From positions 1 through 64,000 of the forward strand of contig JAHCKS010000002.1 in assembly GCA_026125665.1 (NCBI GenBank): a stretch of 64,000 nucleotides of DNA. Reading direction: 5' to 3'. Of this stretch, positions 28,298 through 36,944 are shown one piece after another. A program made the translations under genes and the position numbers. Positions within the stretch are counted from its first letter, which is position 1. Each line of letters starts with the position of its first letter. The notes under the pieces were generated by a model that saw only the letters and a program-made list of their open reading frames with translations, had not been told where the DNA came from and searched no databases. The DNA is from Rubrivivax sp. Lineage in GTDB: Bacteria; Pseudomonadota; Gammaproteobacteria; Burkholderiales; Burkholderiaceae_C.

Positions 28298-29205
28298 TGA
28301 CGGACTTGCTCCCCCCCGAAGCGGCCTGCGGCCGCCTCCCCCAAAGGCCCCGCGGGGGCCTCCTCGAGGCCCGGGGGGCAACGCCGGCGGCCCGGCCGAG
28401 CCGGATCCGCGGCGTCCGCTGGGCCTGGTCGTTGGCCTTCGCAGCGCTGTCGCTGCCCGCCCACGCCCAGCTCTTCAAGGACGACGAGGCGCGCAAGGCG
28501 GTGCTCGACCTGCGCGCGCGTGTCGCGCAGAACGAGGAGGCCGCGAAGGCGCGCGACACCGAAGTGATGACGCGGCTGACGTCGCTGAACACGCAGCTCG
28601 TCGAGCAGATCGGCGCCCTGCGCCGCAGCCTGCTGGACATGAACAACCAGCTCGAGGCGATGCGCGCCGAGCTGGCCAAGCTGCGCGGCAGCGACGAGAC
28701 GCTGCAGCGCGACGTGGCCGAGCTGCAGCGCCGCAGCCGCGACATCGGCCAGACGCTGGACGACCGCCTGCGCAGGCTGGAGCCGGTGAAGGTGACGATC
28801 GACGGCCGCGAGTTCAGCGTCGACCCCGAGGAGCGCCGCTCCTTCGACGACGCGATGGCCGTGATGCGCACCGGCGAGTTCGACCGCGCGGCCACGGCAC
28901 TCGTCAACTTCCAGCGCCGCTACGCCGGCAGCCCGTACACGAACCAGGCCCGCTTCTGGCTCGGCAACGCGCTGTACGGCAAGCGCGACTACAAGGCCGC
29001 CATCGACGCCTTCCGCAACTTCGTCAACGGCGCCCCCGACCACCCGCGGGCGCCCGAGGCCCTTCTGGCGCTGGCCAACAGCCAGGCCGAGACGAAGGAC
29101 GTGCGCGGCGCACGCACGACGCTGCAGGAGCTGATCAAGACCTACCCGACGACGGAAGCGGCACAAGCCGGGCGCGACCGGCTGGCCTCGCTGCCGGCGC
29201 GCTGA
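28297..29205 (+). CDS. cpoB: Cell division coordinator CpoB (YbgF)
   Basis: A 302-residue periplasmic protein. The signal peptide GVRWAWSLAFAALSLPAHA begins only about 35 residues in. A coiled coil follows (residues ~60-155, VARNEEAAKA-like heptads), then TPR repeats (GSPYTNQARFWLGNALYGK, and AAIDAFRNFV) as in YbgF. It connects the Tol-Pal machine with peptidoglycan synthesis. The odd 35-residue N-terminal extension is encoded by a GC-rich repeat (28304-28386) that seems to have been inserted across the gene start. The ATG overlaps the pal stop (TGATG). Confidence 0.9.
   Translation: MTDLLPPEAACGRLPQRPRGGLLEARGATPAARPSRIRGVRWAWSLAFAALSLPAHAQLFKDDEARKAVLDLRARVAQNEEAAKARDTEVMTRLTSLNTQLVEQIGALRRSLLDMNNQLEAMRAELAKLRGSDETLQRDVAELQRRSRDIGQTLDDRLRRLEPVKVTIDGREFSVDPEERRSFDDAMAVMRTGEFDRAATALVNFQRRYAGSPYTNQARFWLGNALYGKRDYKAAIDAFRNFVNGAPDHPRAPEALLALANSQAETKDVRGARTTLQELIKTYPTTEAAQAGRDRLASLPAR
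28304..28386. repeat. REP-like GC-rich palindromic repeat inside the cpoB 5' end
   Basis: The stretch contains CCCCCCGAAGCGGCC, CTGCGGCCGCC, AGGCCCCGCGGGGGCCT and GAGGCCCGGGGGG, a set of nested palindromes. From memory, very similar CCCCCCGAAGCGGCC(T/C)GCGGCCGCC strings are dispersed between genes in many Burkholderiales. Here it is translated as the N-terminal extension of CpoB. Confidence 0.6.
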
Positions 29206-29245
29206 AGTCCGCCGTGCGCCTGCGCCGCCCGGTGCGGCCTGCGAC

Positions 29246-30361
29246 GTGAGCGAAGCCGACCTGCCCGCCCTGGTGCACCGCGTGCTGTGGGCGGGCCTGG
29301 CGCTCGGCGCGCTGTTCGGCGCCGTGGCGCAGCGCACCCACTTCTGCACCATGGGCGCGGTGGCCGACATCGTGAACATGGGCGACTGGTCGCGCATGAA
29401 CATGTGGCTGGTGGCCATCGCCACCGGCATGCTCGGCTTCAACGCGCTCGTCGGCCTGGGCCTGGTGCAGGCACGGCACAGCATCTACGTGTCGCCCGAC
29501 TGGCTGCCGCTTTCGAACCTGCTGGGCGGGCTGGTGTTCGGCTTCGGCATGGTGCTCGCCTCGGGGTGCGGCAGCAAGACGCTGGTGCGCATCGGCGGCG
29601 GCAGCCTGAAGGCGCTGGTCGTGTTCGTGGTGCTCGGTGTCGCAGCCTATGCCACGCTGCGAGGCATCGTCGCGGTGGCGCGCGTGGGCACCGTCGACCG
29701 GGTCGTCGTGCCGCTGCCCGCCGGGCAGGACCTGCCTTCGTTGCTCGGTGCCGCCGGCGGCACATCGGCGCGTGCGCTCGCACCGTGGCTCGGCGCGGCG
29801 TTCGCGCTGGCCATCGGCGCCTTCGTGGCGCGGCGCCCTGACGGGCGGCGGCCCGAGACCTGGCTCGGCGGCCTGGGCATCGGCGCGGCCGTCATCGGCG
29901 GCTGGTGGGTCACGGGCCAGTGGGCGCATGTCGTCGAGCATCCGCTCACCCTCGAGGAGACCTTCGTCGGCACGCAGGGCGGGCGCCTGGAGTCGCTCAC
30001 CTTCGTCGCGCCGATCGCCTACAGCGTGGACTGGCTGATCCTCTTCAGCGACACGACGCGGGTGCTCACCTTCGGCATCGTCAGCACCCTCGGCGTGGTG
30101 CTCGGCTCGGCCGCCGTGGCGCTGGCGCAGAAGAGCTTCCGCTGGGAAGGCTTCGCCAGCACCGAGGACACCGCCAACCACCTCTTCGGCGCGGTGCTGA
30201 TGGGCGTGGGCGGAGTCACCGCGCTCGGCTGCACGGTGGGGCAGGGGCTGACCGGCATCTCGACGCTGGCGCTCGGCAGCTTCCTGGCTCTCGGTGGCAT
30301 CGTCGCGGGCGCCGTGGCGGCGCTGCGCTACCAGATGTGGCGGCTGGAGCGGCAGGCGTGA
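29246..30361 (+). CDS. YeeE/YedE-family sulfur transporter
   Basis: A 371-residue polytopic membrane protein of the YeeE/YedE (TsuA-like) family, whose characterised members import thiosulfate or related sulfur species. Both conserved cysteine-glycine elements are present: RTHFCTMGAVADIVNMGDW near residue 33, ASGCGSKTLVRIGGG near 107, and GCTVGQGLTGISTLALGS near the C-terminus. About nine helices are visible. The GTG at 29246 begins MSEADLPALVHRV. Its stop overlaps the tcdA start (GTGA). Confidence 0.88.
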   Translation: MSEADLPALVHRVLWAGLALGALFGAVAQRTHFCTMGAVADIVNMGDWSRMNMWLVAIATGMLGFNALVGLGLVQARHSIYVSPDWLPLSNLLGGLVFGFGMVLASGCGSKTLVRIGGGSLKALVVFVVLGVAAYATLRGIVAVARVGTVDRVVVPLPAGQDLPSLLGAAGGTSARALAPWLGAAFALAIGAFVARRPDGRRPETWLGGLGIGAAVIGGWWVTGQWAHVVEHPLTLEETFVGTQGGRLESLTFVAPIAYSVDWLILFSDTTRVLTFGIVSTLGVVLGSAAVALAQKSFRWEGFASTEDTANHLFGAVLMGVGGVTALGCTVGQGLTGISTLALGSFLALGGIVAGAVAALRYQMWRLERQA

Positions 30362-31326
30362 GCGGGGACCCGCCGCGAGCCGCCGCACTGGCTGCTGCGC
30401 TGCGCACGGCCGCCGATGCGGACACCCGTGCCGGTGCCGGCGTGCATGCTGACGCCGATGCCGACCTCGAGCGCCGCTTCGGCGGCCTGGCGCGGCTGTA
30501 CGGCGCCGCGGGTTATGCGCGGCTGCGCGCGGCGCGCTTCGCGGTCGTCGGCGTCGGGGGTGTCGGCTCGTGGGCGGCCGAGGCGCTGGCGCGCTCGGGC
30601 GTGGCCGAGCTCGTGCTCGTCGACCTCGACCATGTCTCCGAAGGCAACGTCAACCGCCAGGTGCAGGCACTCACACCCACGCTCGGGCAGGCCAAGGTGC
30701 GCGCGCTGGCCGAGCGCATCGCGCTCGTCCACCCCGGCTGCAAGGTGCACGAGGTGGAGGAGTTCGTGGCGGCCGACAACTGGCCGGCGCTGTTGCCGGT
30801 GGCGGTGGACGGCGTGGTCGATGCGTGCGACCAGGTGCGCGCGAAGGAGGTGCTGGCGCGCTGGAGCCTGGCGGCCGGCGTGCCCGGCGTCTTCGTCGGC
30901 GCGGCCGGTGGCAAGCGAAGGCCCGAGGCGGTGGAGGTGGCCGACTTGGCCGAGGCGACACACGACCCGCTGCTGGCGGCGCTGCGCCAACGGCTGCGGC
31001 GCGAAGGCGTGATGCCGAAGCACGCGGGGCCCGGCGGGGGCCGTGGCGCTGGCGCGGCGCGAAGCGGCCTGACCTGCGTGTACTCGCGCGAAGCCGTGGC
31101 GGCGCCGCAGCGCGCCGCCGGCCACGGCGAGAGTCCCGGGGAAGACCTCGCCGCCTGCGCCGCCGACCTCGCCGTGCCGGCCGCAGGCATTGGCGACGGC
31201 AGCCTCAACTGCGCCGGCTACGGCTCGAGCGTGATGGTCACCGCCACCTTCGGCATGGCGGCGGCGGCAGCGGTGGTGGCGCAACTTCTCGCGCCCCTCG
31301 GGTCCGCCCCAGCGCTGAGGCGCTGA
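30358..31326 (+). CDS. tcdA: tRNA threonylcarbamoyladenosine dehydratase TcdA (CsdL)
   Basis: A 322-residue ThiF/MoeB-like E1 enzyme. It has the nucleotide-binding loop VVGVGGVGSWAAEALARSG, the Asp/Arg/Lys set in LVDLDHVSEGNVNRQ and ACDQVRAKEVLARW, and a TcdA-type C-terminus (GSLNCAGYGSSVMVTATFG). It uses ATP to cyclise t6A37 to ct6A in tRNAs that read ANN codons, which include the lysine tRNAs encoded just downstream. The first ~40 residues before RRFGGLARLYG are an Ala-rich, poorly conserved lead. The GTG overlaps the preceding stop. Confidence 0.9.
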   Translation: MSGDPPRAAALAAALRTAADADTRAGAGVHADADADLERRFGGLARLYGAAGYARLRAARFAVVGVGGVGSWAAEALARSGVAELVLVDLDHVSEGNVNRQVQALTPTLGQAKVRALAERIALVHPGCKVHEVEEFVAADNWPALLPVAVDGVVDACDQVRAKEVLARWSLAAGVPGVFVGAAGGKRRPEAVEVADLAEATHDPLLAALRQRLRREGVMPKHAGPGGGRGAGAARSGLTCVYSREAVAAPQRAAGHGESPGEDLAACAADLAVPAAGIGDGSLNCAGYGSSVMVTATFGMAAAAAVVAQLLAPLGSAPALRR

Positions 31327-31336
31327 GGCGAGCGGC

Positions 31337-31342
31337 TATACT
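31337..31342 (+). promoter_or_regulatory. -10 box of the lysine tRNA pair
   Basis: TATACT, with transcription expected to begin about seven bases later and run into tRNA-Lys(TTT) at 31359. No clear -35 is visible in the end of tcdA. Confidence 0.5.
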
Positions 31343-31358
31343 GCGCGGCTCTACGGAC

Positions 31359-31434
31359 GGGTCGTTAGCTCAGTCGGTAGAGCAGCGGACTTTTAATCCG
31401 TTGGTCGCAGGTTCGAATCCTGCACGACCCACCA
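31359..31434 (+). tRNA. tRNA-Lys (TTT)
   Basis: A 76-nt cloverleaf with encoded CCA. The acceptor stem GGGTCGT pairs with ACGACCC; the D arm is AGCTCAGTCGGTAGAGC; the anticodon loop CTTTTAA carries TTT at 31392-31394; the T arm is GCAGGTTCGAATCCTGC. Confidence 0.97.
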
Positions 31435-31493
31435 CCGGATTGACAGTCCGGACACCGATCGATCCGTCGGCATCGGCCAGCGGCGCGGTCCCG

Positions 31494-31569
31494 GGGCTCT
31501 TAGCTCAGTTGGTAGAGCAGCGGACTCTTAATCCGTTGGTCGTAGGTTCGAATCCTACAGGGCCCACCA
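31494..31569 (+). tRNA. tRNA-Lys (CTT)
   Basis: A 76-nt cloverleaf with encoded CCA. The acceptor GGGCTCT pairs with AGGGCCC through one G-U; the anticodon CTT is at 31527-31529; the T arm is GTAGGTTCGAATCCTAC. It shares a ~45-base stretch with the preceding tRNA-Lys(TTT), differing at few positions. The accessory region starts immediately after it, so its 3' half is the likely chromosomal attachment site. Confidence 0.97.
31527..31569 (+). other. Candidate attachment site (attL) in the tRNA-Lys(CTT) 3' end
   Basis: The composition and gene content change right after this tRNA, and tyrosine integrases often use the anticodon-to-CCA half of tRNAs as the core. A second copy of the tRNA 3' end was looked for in the accessory region up to 64,000 and not found, so the other end lies outside the window or the left part entered separately. 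Confidence 0.45.
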
Positions 31570-31579
31570 TAGGTAAACC

Positions 31580-31616
31580 AAGGGCCTGGCGGTTGTTGCC
31601 AGGCCCTTTGCGTTTT
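31580..31616 (+). terminator. Rho-independent terminator of the tRNA transcript
   Basis: The perfect 11-bp stem AAGGGCCTGGC / GCCAGGCCCTT has a GGTTGTT loop and is followed by TGCGTTTT. It marks the end of the chromosomal block. Confidence 0.9.
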
Positions 31617-31792
31617 CGGCGTGTAGGCACGGGTGTAGGCGGCCGGGCAGCGTCCCCGCGTACTGCCCTCGCGCGTGCGGACGCCAGCGCGAATCGGGGT
31701 TCGCGTCGTCTTGCGGGCGCTGGCTGGTCGAGCAGAGGGTGCCGGCGAGGCACTGTCTTGTGGGCATACTGCGGCGCCGAACGCCTACCCGA

Positions 31793-34700
31793 ATGCATGT
31801 GATCCTCGACGCACCTCCTGACTGCGAGACCGCCGCACAGAGCGTGCCGGATGAGGACTGGCGCCTGTTCCGGCCGGAGATCGGAGACGGCGGCACGGCC
31901 TACACACGGTTGCGTACCCTGGTCAAGTTGCCGGCCGAGGAAGCCGTGCATCGCCTGGCCGAGTTCGCTGGCAAGCATGACCTTGAGACCTCGCCCGGGT
32001 TGCGTGCCTACGTTGCGGCGCTCCTGTTGAGGGACCTGATTCGGATCGGATGGCAAATCCGTGTCACGGGTTCGCACATCCATCTGCGTCCCCAGTCGTC
32101 TGCGCGGCCGCAGGAGCGCAAAGAGCAGATTCGGCAGCAACTCCTCTACGGCCGAGACAACCAACTTGCTGAGGACTCGAACAAGCGCTTCATCTACGGG
32201 TTGGAGCGCCCGACCCGGTACTCCTCGTGCAAGCCCGTCACCGACCTGATCGCGGACGGCCGGCGCCTGCACGAGCAACTGACCCATGCGGCAGCCGTCC
32301 CGGAAGAGCAGCGCGCCGCAGCGCTTGCGCAGGTATGCCGCCCTTACCTTCAGCTCGTCTCGGAAGAGCGGGACGAGTTCACGAACATTCGCCTGATCGA
32401 CATCTGGCGGTATTTCCGCCATAGCTGGAGCACGCGGTACCGCAGCTCGCCGGGACGCAACCTGTTCTACCTCGTGCGTGATGCGGCACAGCCGAACCAT
32501 CCCGTGGTTGGCATCTCGGCGCTTGGCAACACGGTCATGCAGTTGACCCCGAGGGACGAGACGCTGGGCTGGACGATGGAGGGTCTGCTCAAGGTCCATC
32601 GAGAGGGACTGGTCGGCAACGAAGAAGTCCTCGCGGCCTTCCTTGCACGCCTGCGGGAAGACTACGAACAGGTCTACAGCGACGATCTGCCCCTCACGCA
32701 CGACATCGAGGCTGATGCGCACGACGACACCCTCAGTCGGCTTGTCGTCATTGAGCAGGACGAATCGAGGAATCGGGAGGACGCGCTGCGCAGCGATGAT
32801 GAGAACTACGTCCCTCGCAAGGAAGAGCGGCTGACCGAACAGGAACTGCTCGCAGCAGCGCTAACTCCCCTCTTCCGTGGCAAGCGTGCCAGAGCCTTGC
32901 GCGAGATCCTCAGGGCGTACCGGATCATCGCCGCGGGACGCGACCTTGGCCTCGAGGGACTGGCGCGCACGGACGACGGGATCTGGGCGCTTGGAACAGT
33001 CATCAAGCAACTGAAGAAGCGCTACTCGGCAACCAGCATGATGGAGATCACCGTCTGCGGGGCCGTGGCCCCGTACAACCATCTGCTGGGAGGAAAGCTT
33101 GTTTGCCTGATGATGCTGAGTCCCCGCGTCGTTCACGACTATCGCGAGCGGTACGCGGGGACGGTAAGCATCATTGCCAGCAAGATGGCCGGTAGGCCGA
33201 TCGTCAAGGAACCTAGTCTGGTATTCCTGGGGACGACCAGTCTCTACACGGATCACTCTTCCCAGTACAACCGTGTGAAATTGCCCCGCGGATCCGTACA
33301 GGGCCTCGTTGACGAGGTCCGGTACAACCAACTTGGGCGGACGATTGGGTTTGGTTCACCGAACCTCTCGGCGGAGACCGAGAGTGGCCTTGCGGCTATC
33401 GCTGAACTGGTGAGCGGCTACCGCAATGTCAACTTTCTCTTCGGTGAGGGCCAAAGTCCGAAGTTGCGGCAACTGCGCGAAGGCTTTGCCGCGCTTGGAC
33501 TGAACCAGTCGAACCTGCTTCAGCATGGCAGCCCTCGCATCGTCTACGGTGTCCATCTCGCACGGAATGCAAGCCGCGTGCTGCTGGGCATCGACGCTCA
33601 GCCAGAGTATCGGCTGCCCATGGACCGGCTGGGCGCGGAGCAGGAGATCGCTGACTATTGGATCGGCAGATGGCTCACCGCACGCCTTGGCCACCTGCCC
33701 GCTCTCCATGCGGTCGCTGGATCGACCCCGTTGGCGGAGCGCGTGAGCCGCCTGATCCCCACGCGCCCGGACCATGACACTACGGAACGCCCGCTACCTT
33801 TCAGTGTGATGGGAGGCACCGCAACGATGTCTGACGATGTGCGTGAAGACGACCGTATCCGGTTTGTCAGGCTTCTCTACCGAAACGAAGCTGCGTTCGC
33901 GGACCACGTGCTTGTCAGCCGCCTGCGCGAGCTCAACATCAAGACAAACCTCGAAGAGGTTGTTCGCAAGGTCGTCCGTGCGGGTGGGTCAATCGTCATC
34001 ACCGGCAATGCCGGCGACGGCAAGACCCACGCGATCCGCCTGATGGAGAAGGAACTCAAGGACGCAGATGTTGTTACCGACGCCAGCGAACTGTCATACG
34101 AAGCAATTCTCGCGCGTTGGCAAGCCGCTCGAGAGTCACAACGCCCCTTCTGCATCGCCATTAATGAAGGTCCGCTCGTGGACCTGGTACGACAGTACCG
34201 GTCTACGCATCCGTGGCTGGAGTCAATACGTGAGCAACTGCTCAAGCTGGTTTCCTATCAACCCCTGGAGCAGGACTTCGACGAGGAAGGCGACAGCTTT
34301 AAGCCCAGCGCGGGCGAGACGTTCGTCATCGACCTGAGTCACCGGCAGGTGCTCTCCGATCAGCTCGTCGGCGCAATGCTCGCCAAGCTGACCGAGGACA
34401 CCTGGTACGAGTCATGTGCCTCGTGTCCTGCCAATCGCGACTGCGCAGTGACCTACAACCGACGGATGCTGCGTGAAGAGACCCCACGCACCCGAATGGT
34501 TCAGATCCTGACCAGCGCCGGGCGCCGCGGGCGCAAGGTGACGTTCCGGGAAGCGCTTGCCTTCGTGTCGTACTGCCTGTTCGCCGGCAAGTCGTGTGAG
34601 GAGTTGCGTCAGGCCGGCACCAGCGAAGAAGTGCGCTACTACTGGAATGCGTTCGAGGGCGAGGGGGCGGTCTTCGAACTCCTTGATGCCGGCCTTGACC

Positions 34701-35449
34701 CGGTCAAGCAGACGCACGCCAGGATCGATGAGGACCTGTGGCGGGGCCGCATCACACCGGAAAAGTTCACCGGCCACGCTGTGATGCCGATCGAGCAGCG
34801 CAATCTCGATGAGATCTCGGAGCAGGAGAACCGCGAGGTCAGCGACGAGTTTGCCCAGTTAAAGCGTCGCTGGTACTTCGAACACGCGGAAGGCCACCTG
34901 TTGGACTTCTCGGAGGCAAACGCACGTTTCGCGCGCCTTCAGGACACGCAGAAGCCGATGGCGATTCGCCTGGGGGACCTGATCAAGCAGATCAATGCGT
35001 GGTGGAATCGGTCCGCCGAACCCCGCGACGACGCGCTGCGACTGTGGACGAAGTTGACCTATCAGCCTCGCGGCCGCACGCACGCCATGGTCTCCGGCCT
35101 CATCGTCAACCGCATGAGGCTGCGGCTGTACCGGCCACAGTTGTCTTCCGTGCTGCGGCGGGCCTTTGGGCGTCAGCCCGTGACTCACTTGCTGCTGGCA
35201 TCGGCGGACGACCCGCGATATGCCCGGCTCGTTGTCGATCCGGAGCTCATTGATGGACTGCTGCAGGGTTCATTCTCAGACGGCCAGACACCGACGAACC
35301 GGCGTCTCGTTCAGTTCAACGATGCGCTTTCGCAGTACGGCGACCGTAGTCCGGATGTGCGAACGATCGAAGTCCTCGATCCCCACAGCGAACTGCGTGC
35401 TGCCGTCGTGGTCGATCTCGTGAATCGCAGGTACGACTCCGCGAACTGA
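31793..35449 (+). CDS. DUF4338 (DruA-like) protein fused to a DptF-like P-loop ATPase
   Basis: About 1218 residues in one frame. Residues ~180-520 match DUF4338, the domain of the Druantia protein DruA: NHPVVGISALGNTVMQLT, ETLGWT, YNHLLGGKLVCLMMLSP and FLGTTSLYTDHSSQYNR. After a linker, residues ~697-1218 form a separate ATPase with Walker A GNAGDGKTHAI near 737 and a cysteine cluster CASCPANRDC near 875, the layout I associate with DptF of phosphorothioate-dependent restriction. I infer nucleic-acid recognition plus ATP-driven signalling or nuclease loading in phage defence. The ATG at 31793 is used; GTGs at 31760 (GAGG nine bases upstream) and 31739 are alternatives. First gene of a three-gene operon. 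Confidence 0.7.
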   Translation: MHVILDAPPDCETAAQSVPDEDWRLFRPEIGDGGTAYTRLRTLVKLPAEEAVHRLAEFAGKHDLETSPGLRAYVAALLLRDLIRIGWQIRVTGSHIHLRPQSSARPQERKEQIRQQLLYGRDNQLAEDSNKRFIYGLERPTRYSSCKPVTDLIADGRRLHEQLTHAAAVPEEQRAAALAQVCRPYLQLVSEERDEFTNIRLIDIWRYFRHSWSTRYRSSPGRNLFYLVRDAAQPNHPVVGISALGNTVMQLTPRDETLGWTMEGLLKVHREGLVGNEEVLAAFLARLREDYEQVYSDDLPLTHDIEADAHDDTLSRLVVIEQDESRNREDALRSDDENYVPRKEERLTEQELLAAALTPLFRGKRARALREILRAYRIIAAGRDLGLEGLARTDDGIWALGTVIKQLKKRYSATSMMEITVCGAVAPYNHLLGGKLVCLMMLSPRVVHDYRERYAGTVSIIASKMAGRPIVKEPSLVFLGTTSLYTDHSSQYNRVKLPRGSVQGLVDEVRYNQLGRTIGFGSPNLSAETESGLAAIAELVSGYRNVNFLFGEGQSPKLRQLREGFAALGLNQSNLLQHGSPRIVYGVHLARNASRVLLGIDAQPEYRLPMDRLGAEQEIADYWIGRWLTARLGHLPALHAVAGSTPLAERVSRLIPTRPDHDTTERPLPFSVMGGTATMSDDVREDDRIRFVRLLYRNEAAFADHVLVSRLRELNIKTNLEEVVRKVVRAGGSIVITGNAGDGKTHAIRLMEKELKDADVVTDASELSYEAILARWQAARESQRPFCIAINEGPLVDLVRQYRSTHPWLESIREQLLKLVSYQPLEQDFDEEGDSFKPSAGETFVIDLSHRQVLSDQLVGAMLAKLTEDTWYESCASCPANRDCAVTYNRRMLREETPRTRMVQILTSAGRRGRKVTFREALAFVSYCLFAGKSCEELRQAGTSEEVRYYWNAFEGEGAVFELLDAGLDPVKQTHARIDEDLWRGRITPEKFTGHAVMPIEQRNLDEISEQENREVSDEFAQLKRRWYFEHAEGHLLDFSEANARFARLQDTQKPMAIRLGDLIKQINAWWNRSAEPRDDALRLWTKLTYQPRGRTHAMVSGLIVNRMRLRLYRPQLSSVLRRAFGRQPVTHLLLASADDPRYARLVVDPELIDGLLQGSFSDGQTPTNRRLVQFNDALSQYGDRSPDVRTIEVLDPHSELRAAVVVDLVNRRYDSAN
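33811..33829 (+). promoter_or_regulatory. Internal ribosome-binding site and ATG inside the DruA-ATPase fusion
   Basis: GGGAGG at 33811-33816 is followed ten bases later by an in-frame ATG at 33827 (MSDDVREDDRIRF), exactly at the boundary between the DUF4338 half and the ATPase half. Initiation here would give a free 540-residue ATPase, close to the size of stand-alone DptF-like proteins. Confidence 0.6.
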
Positions 35450-35456
35450 GCGATCC

Positions 35457-36944
35457 ATGAGCCAGGCACTTCGGAAGGCACTCAGCGACGAACTTCTGCG
35501 TCGGCATGGCTACCGCACCATGGAGGCGAAGATCAAGCCCGTACACATCGCCAACGCCCTGATGCGGGTAGAGCACCAGTGTGTTGGGCGGATGACGGTC
35601 CTGCAACAGCTCTTCATCGCCACGCACAGGAAGCACACGACGGAGGAGCGCGTTACGGCAACTCAGACAATGATTGCCGCGCAGAAGGAGCGATGGGGAG
35701 CGCTCGGGCAGGTCAACGACATTCGGACATCAGCATTGCTGACGAAGGTGCTGCCGCTCATCAGGACGCTGCTGGGCGCCGATGGTGCTGCCTTTGGCAC
35801 CTCGCCCGATATGTCGTCCTTTTCATCGCCGACCGCTCTGACGGTCACGGGTGATCCGTCCGACGACGGAGCCGGCGGGTTTGTTCATCGCCTCTGGGGC
35901 GAACGGGGCAGCGATCGGCTGGACATCCTCAATTTGCTGGCCGAGCTGACGGACCCGAACAAAGACGCAGCCAAGATGGATGATCTCTCGGCATTGCTAG
36001 CGCCGCTGGTTGACTCGACGAGGGAACGCAAGGTCGCATCAGGGACGGCATCTGAAGACCTAGCCACGGGCTATTCGCCTGTGGAGAAGGATCTGAGGCT
36101 CGCCGCGACCTTACTGGCTGCCTACGAGCGAAAGCTGAACCCGAACCCCATCGCCACGCTGCAGCGGATCGTGCTACTGGCAGGCCTCTCAGTCTTCATG
36201 CACGCCGCCACCCGACCGCGGGAGCGGGGCGGCCTGGAGCGCCGCTTTCTGTTGCTTGACGCATCGGGCGAGCACTTCTCGCCAGTCGCGCAGGCCAGCA
36301 CCCGCTGCGTCGCGCAACTGATCAAGGATGCATCGGAGTATCTCGGCCTCGTTATCAATGATTTGCTGGAGAGGGCCCTTCCCGATTGGCACCGGGACCC
36401 CCTCGCCGCAGTCAACGCGCTCCTTGAGTCACATGGGCAAGCGCCGATCGACGGCCGGCAGAGGATCGCGCGGCGTATCAAAGAGTCGATTACCGACGAG
36501 GATGATGACGAAGGCGTTCGTCGCGAAGTCTGCGACGAGCTCCTGCGGGAAGTTGAAGGCAATCAGCGCAGGGGCCTCGACGGCTACCTGCGCATGCTCG
36601 GCATCCGCAGCGGCTTTCTGTACCCTGTCCAGAAGAACCCGAACAAGCGCCTGAACCCGTCAGACCGAACGTTGGAAGTCCTCGTAATGTCGACGATCGA
36701 CGTTGGGGCGCCGCCCGTCGAGTACCGCGACTTCCTGGAGTATCTGGCTGATCGGTGGTCCATCGTGGTTGGCGGCCGGCCGAGTGACGCCGATCTGCTT
36801 TCGGGTGGCGGCGCGAACGTTCCCGCCCGCGCCCTGCGTGACAACAGCGAGCGCTTCCTCGATCGTCTTGAGTCACTGGGTTTGGCGAAGAGATTGGCGG
36901 ACACCGTGGCGGTGGTCGGTCTCCTGGAGACGGCGCATGCCTAG
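35457..36944 (+). CDS. Middle protein of the defence operon (DptG position), unknown fold
   Basis: A 495-residue, mostly helical, soluble protein with no motif I can name. It starts seven bases after the stop of the fusion gene and overlaps the next gene by eight bases (ATGCCTAG), so all three are one transcript. By position and size (DptG proteins are roughly 400-450 residues) it may be the equivalent of DptG, an adaptor between the two ATPases. Conserved-looking parts are YRTMEAKIKPVHIANALMRV near the N-terminus and LRMLGIRSGFLYPVQKNPN near the C-terminus. Confidence 0.65.
   Translation: MSQALRKALSDELLRRHGYRTMEAKIKPVHIANALMRVEHQCVGRMTVLQQLFIATHRKHTTEERVTATQTMIAAQKERWGALGQVNDIRTSALLTKVLPLIRTLLGADGAAFGTSPDMSSFSSPTALTVTGDPSDDGAGGFVHRLWGERGSDRLDILNLLAELTDPNKDAAKMDDLSALLAPLVDSTRERKVASGTASEDLATGYSPVEKDLRLAATLLAAYERKLNPNPIATLQRIVLLAGLSVFMHAATRPRERGGLERRFLLLDASGEHFSPVAQASTRCVAQLIKDASEYLGLVINDLLERALPDWHRDPLAAVNALLESHGQAPIDGRQRIARRIKESITDEDDDEGVRREVCDELLREVEGNQRRGLDGYLRMLGIRSGFLYPVQKNPNKRLNPSDRTLEVLVMSTIDVGAPPVEYRDFLEYLADRWSIVVGGRPSDADLLSGGGANVPARALRDNSERFLDRLESLGLAKRLADTVAVVGLLETAHA

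Noticed and set aside
31505-32722. A 405-codon minus-strand frame ending ...GFEPTTNGLRVRCSTN
   Set aside because: The ending is simply the tRNA-Lys sequence translated; the rest is antisense to the DruA-like gene. A remnant integrase tail near 31617-31700 was considered but not supported.
36703-36936. Upstream extension of the HerA-like gene
   Set aside because: It overlaps the middle gene by over 230 bases and reads as a shadow; ATG 36937 fits the overlap pattern ATGCCTAG.
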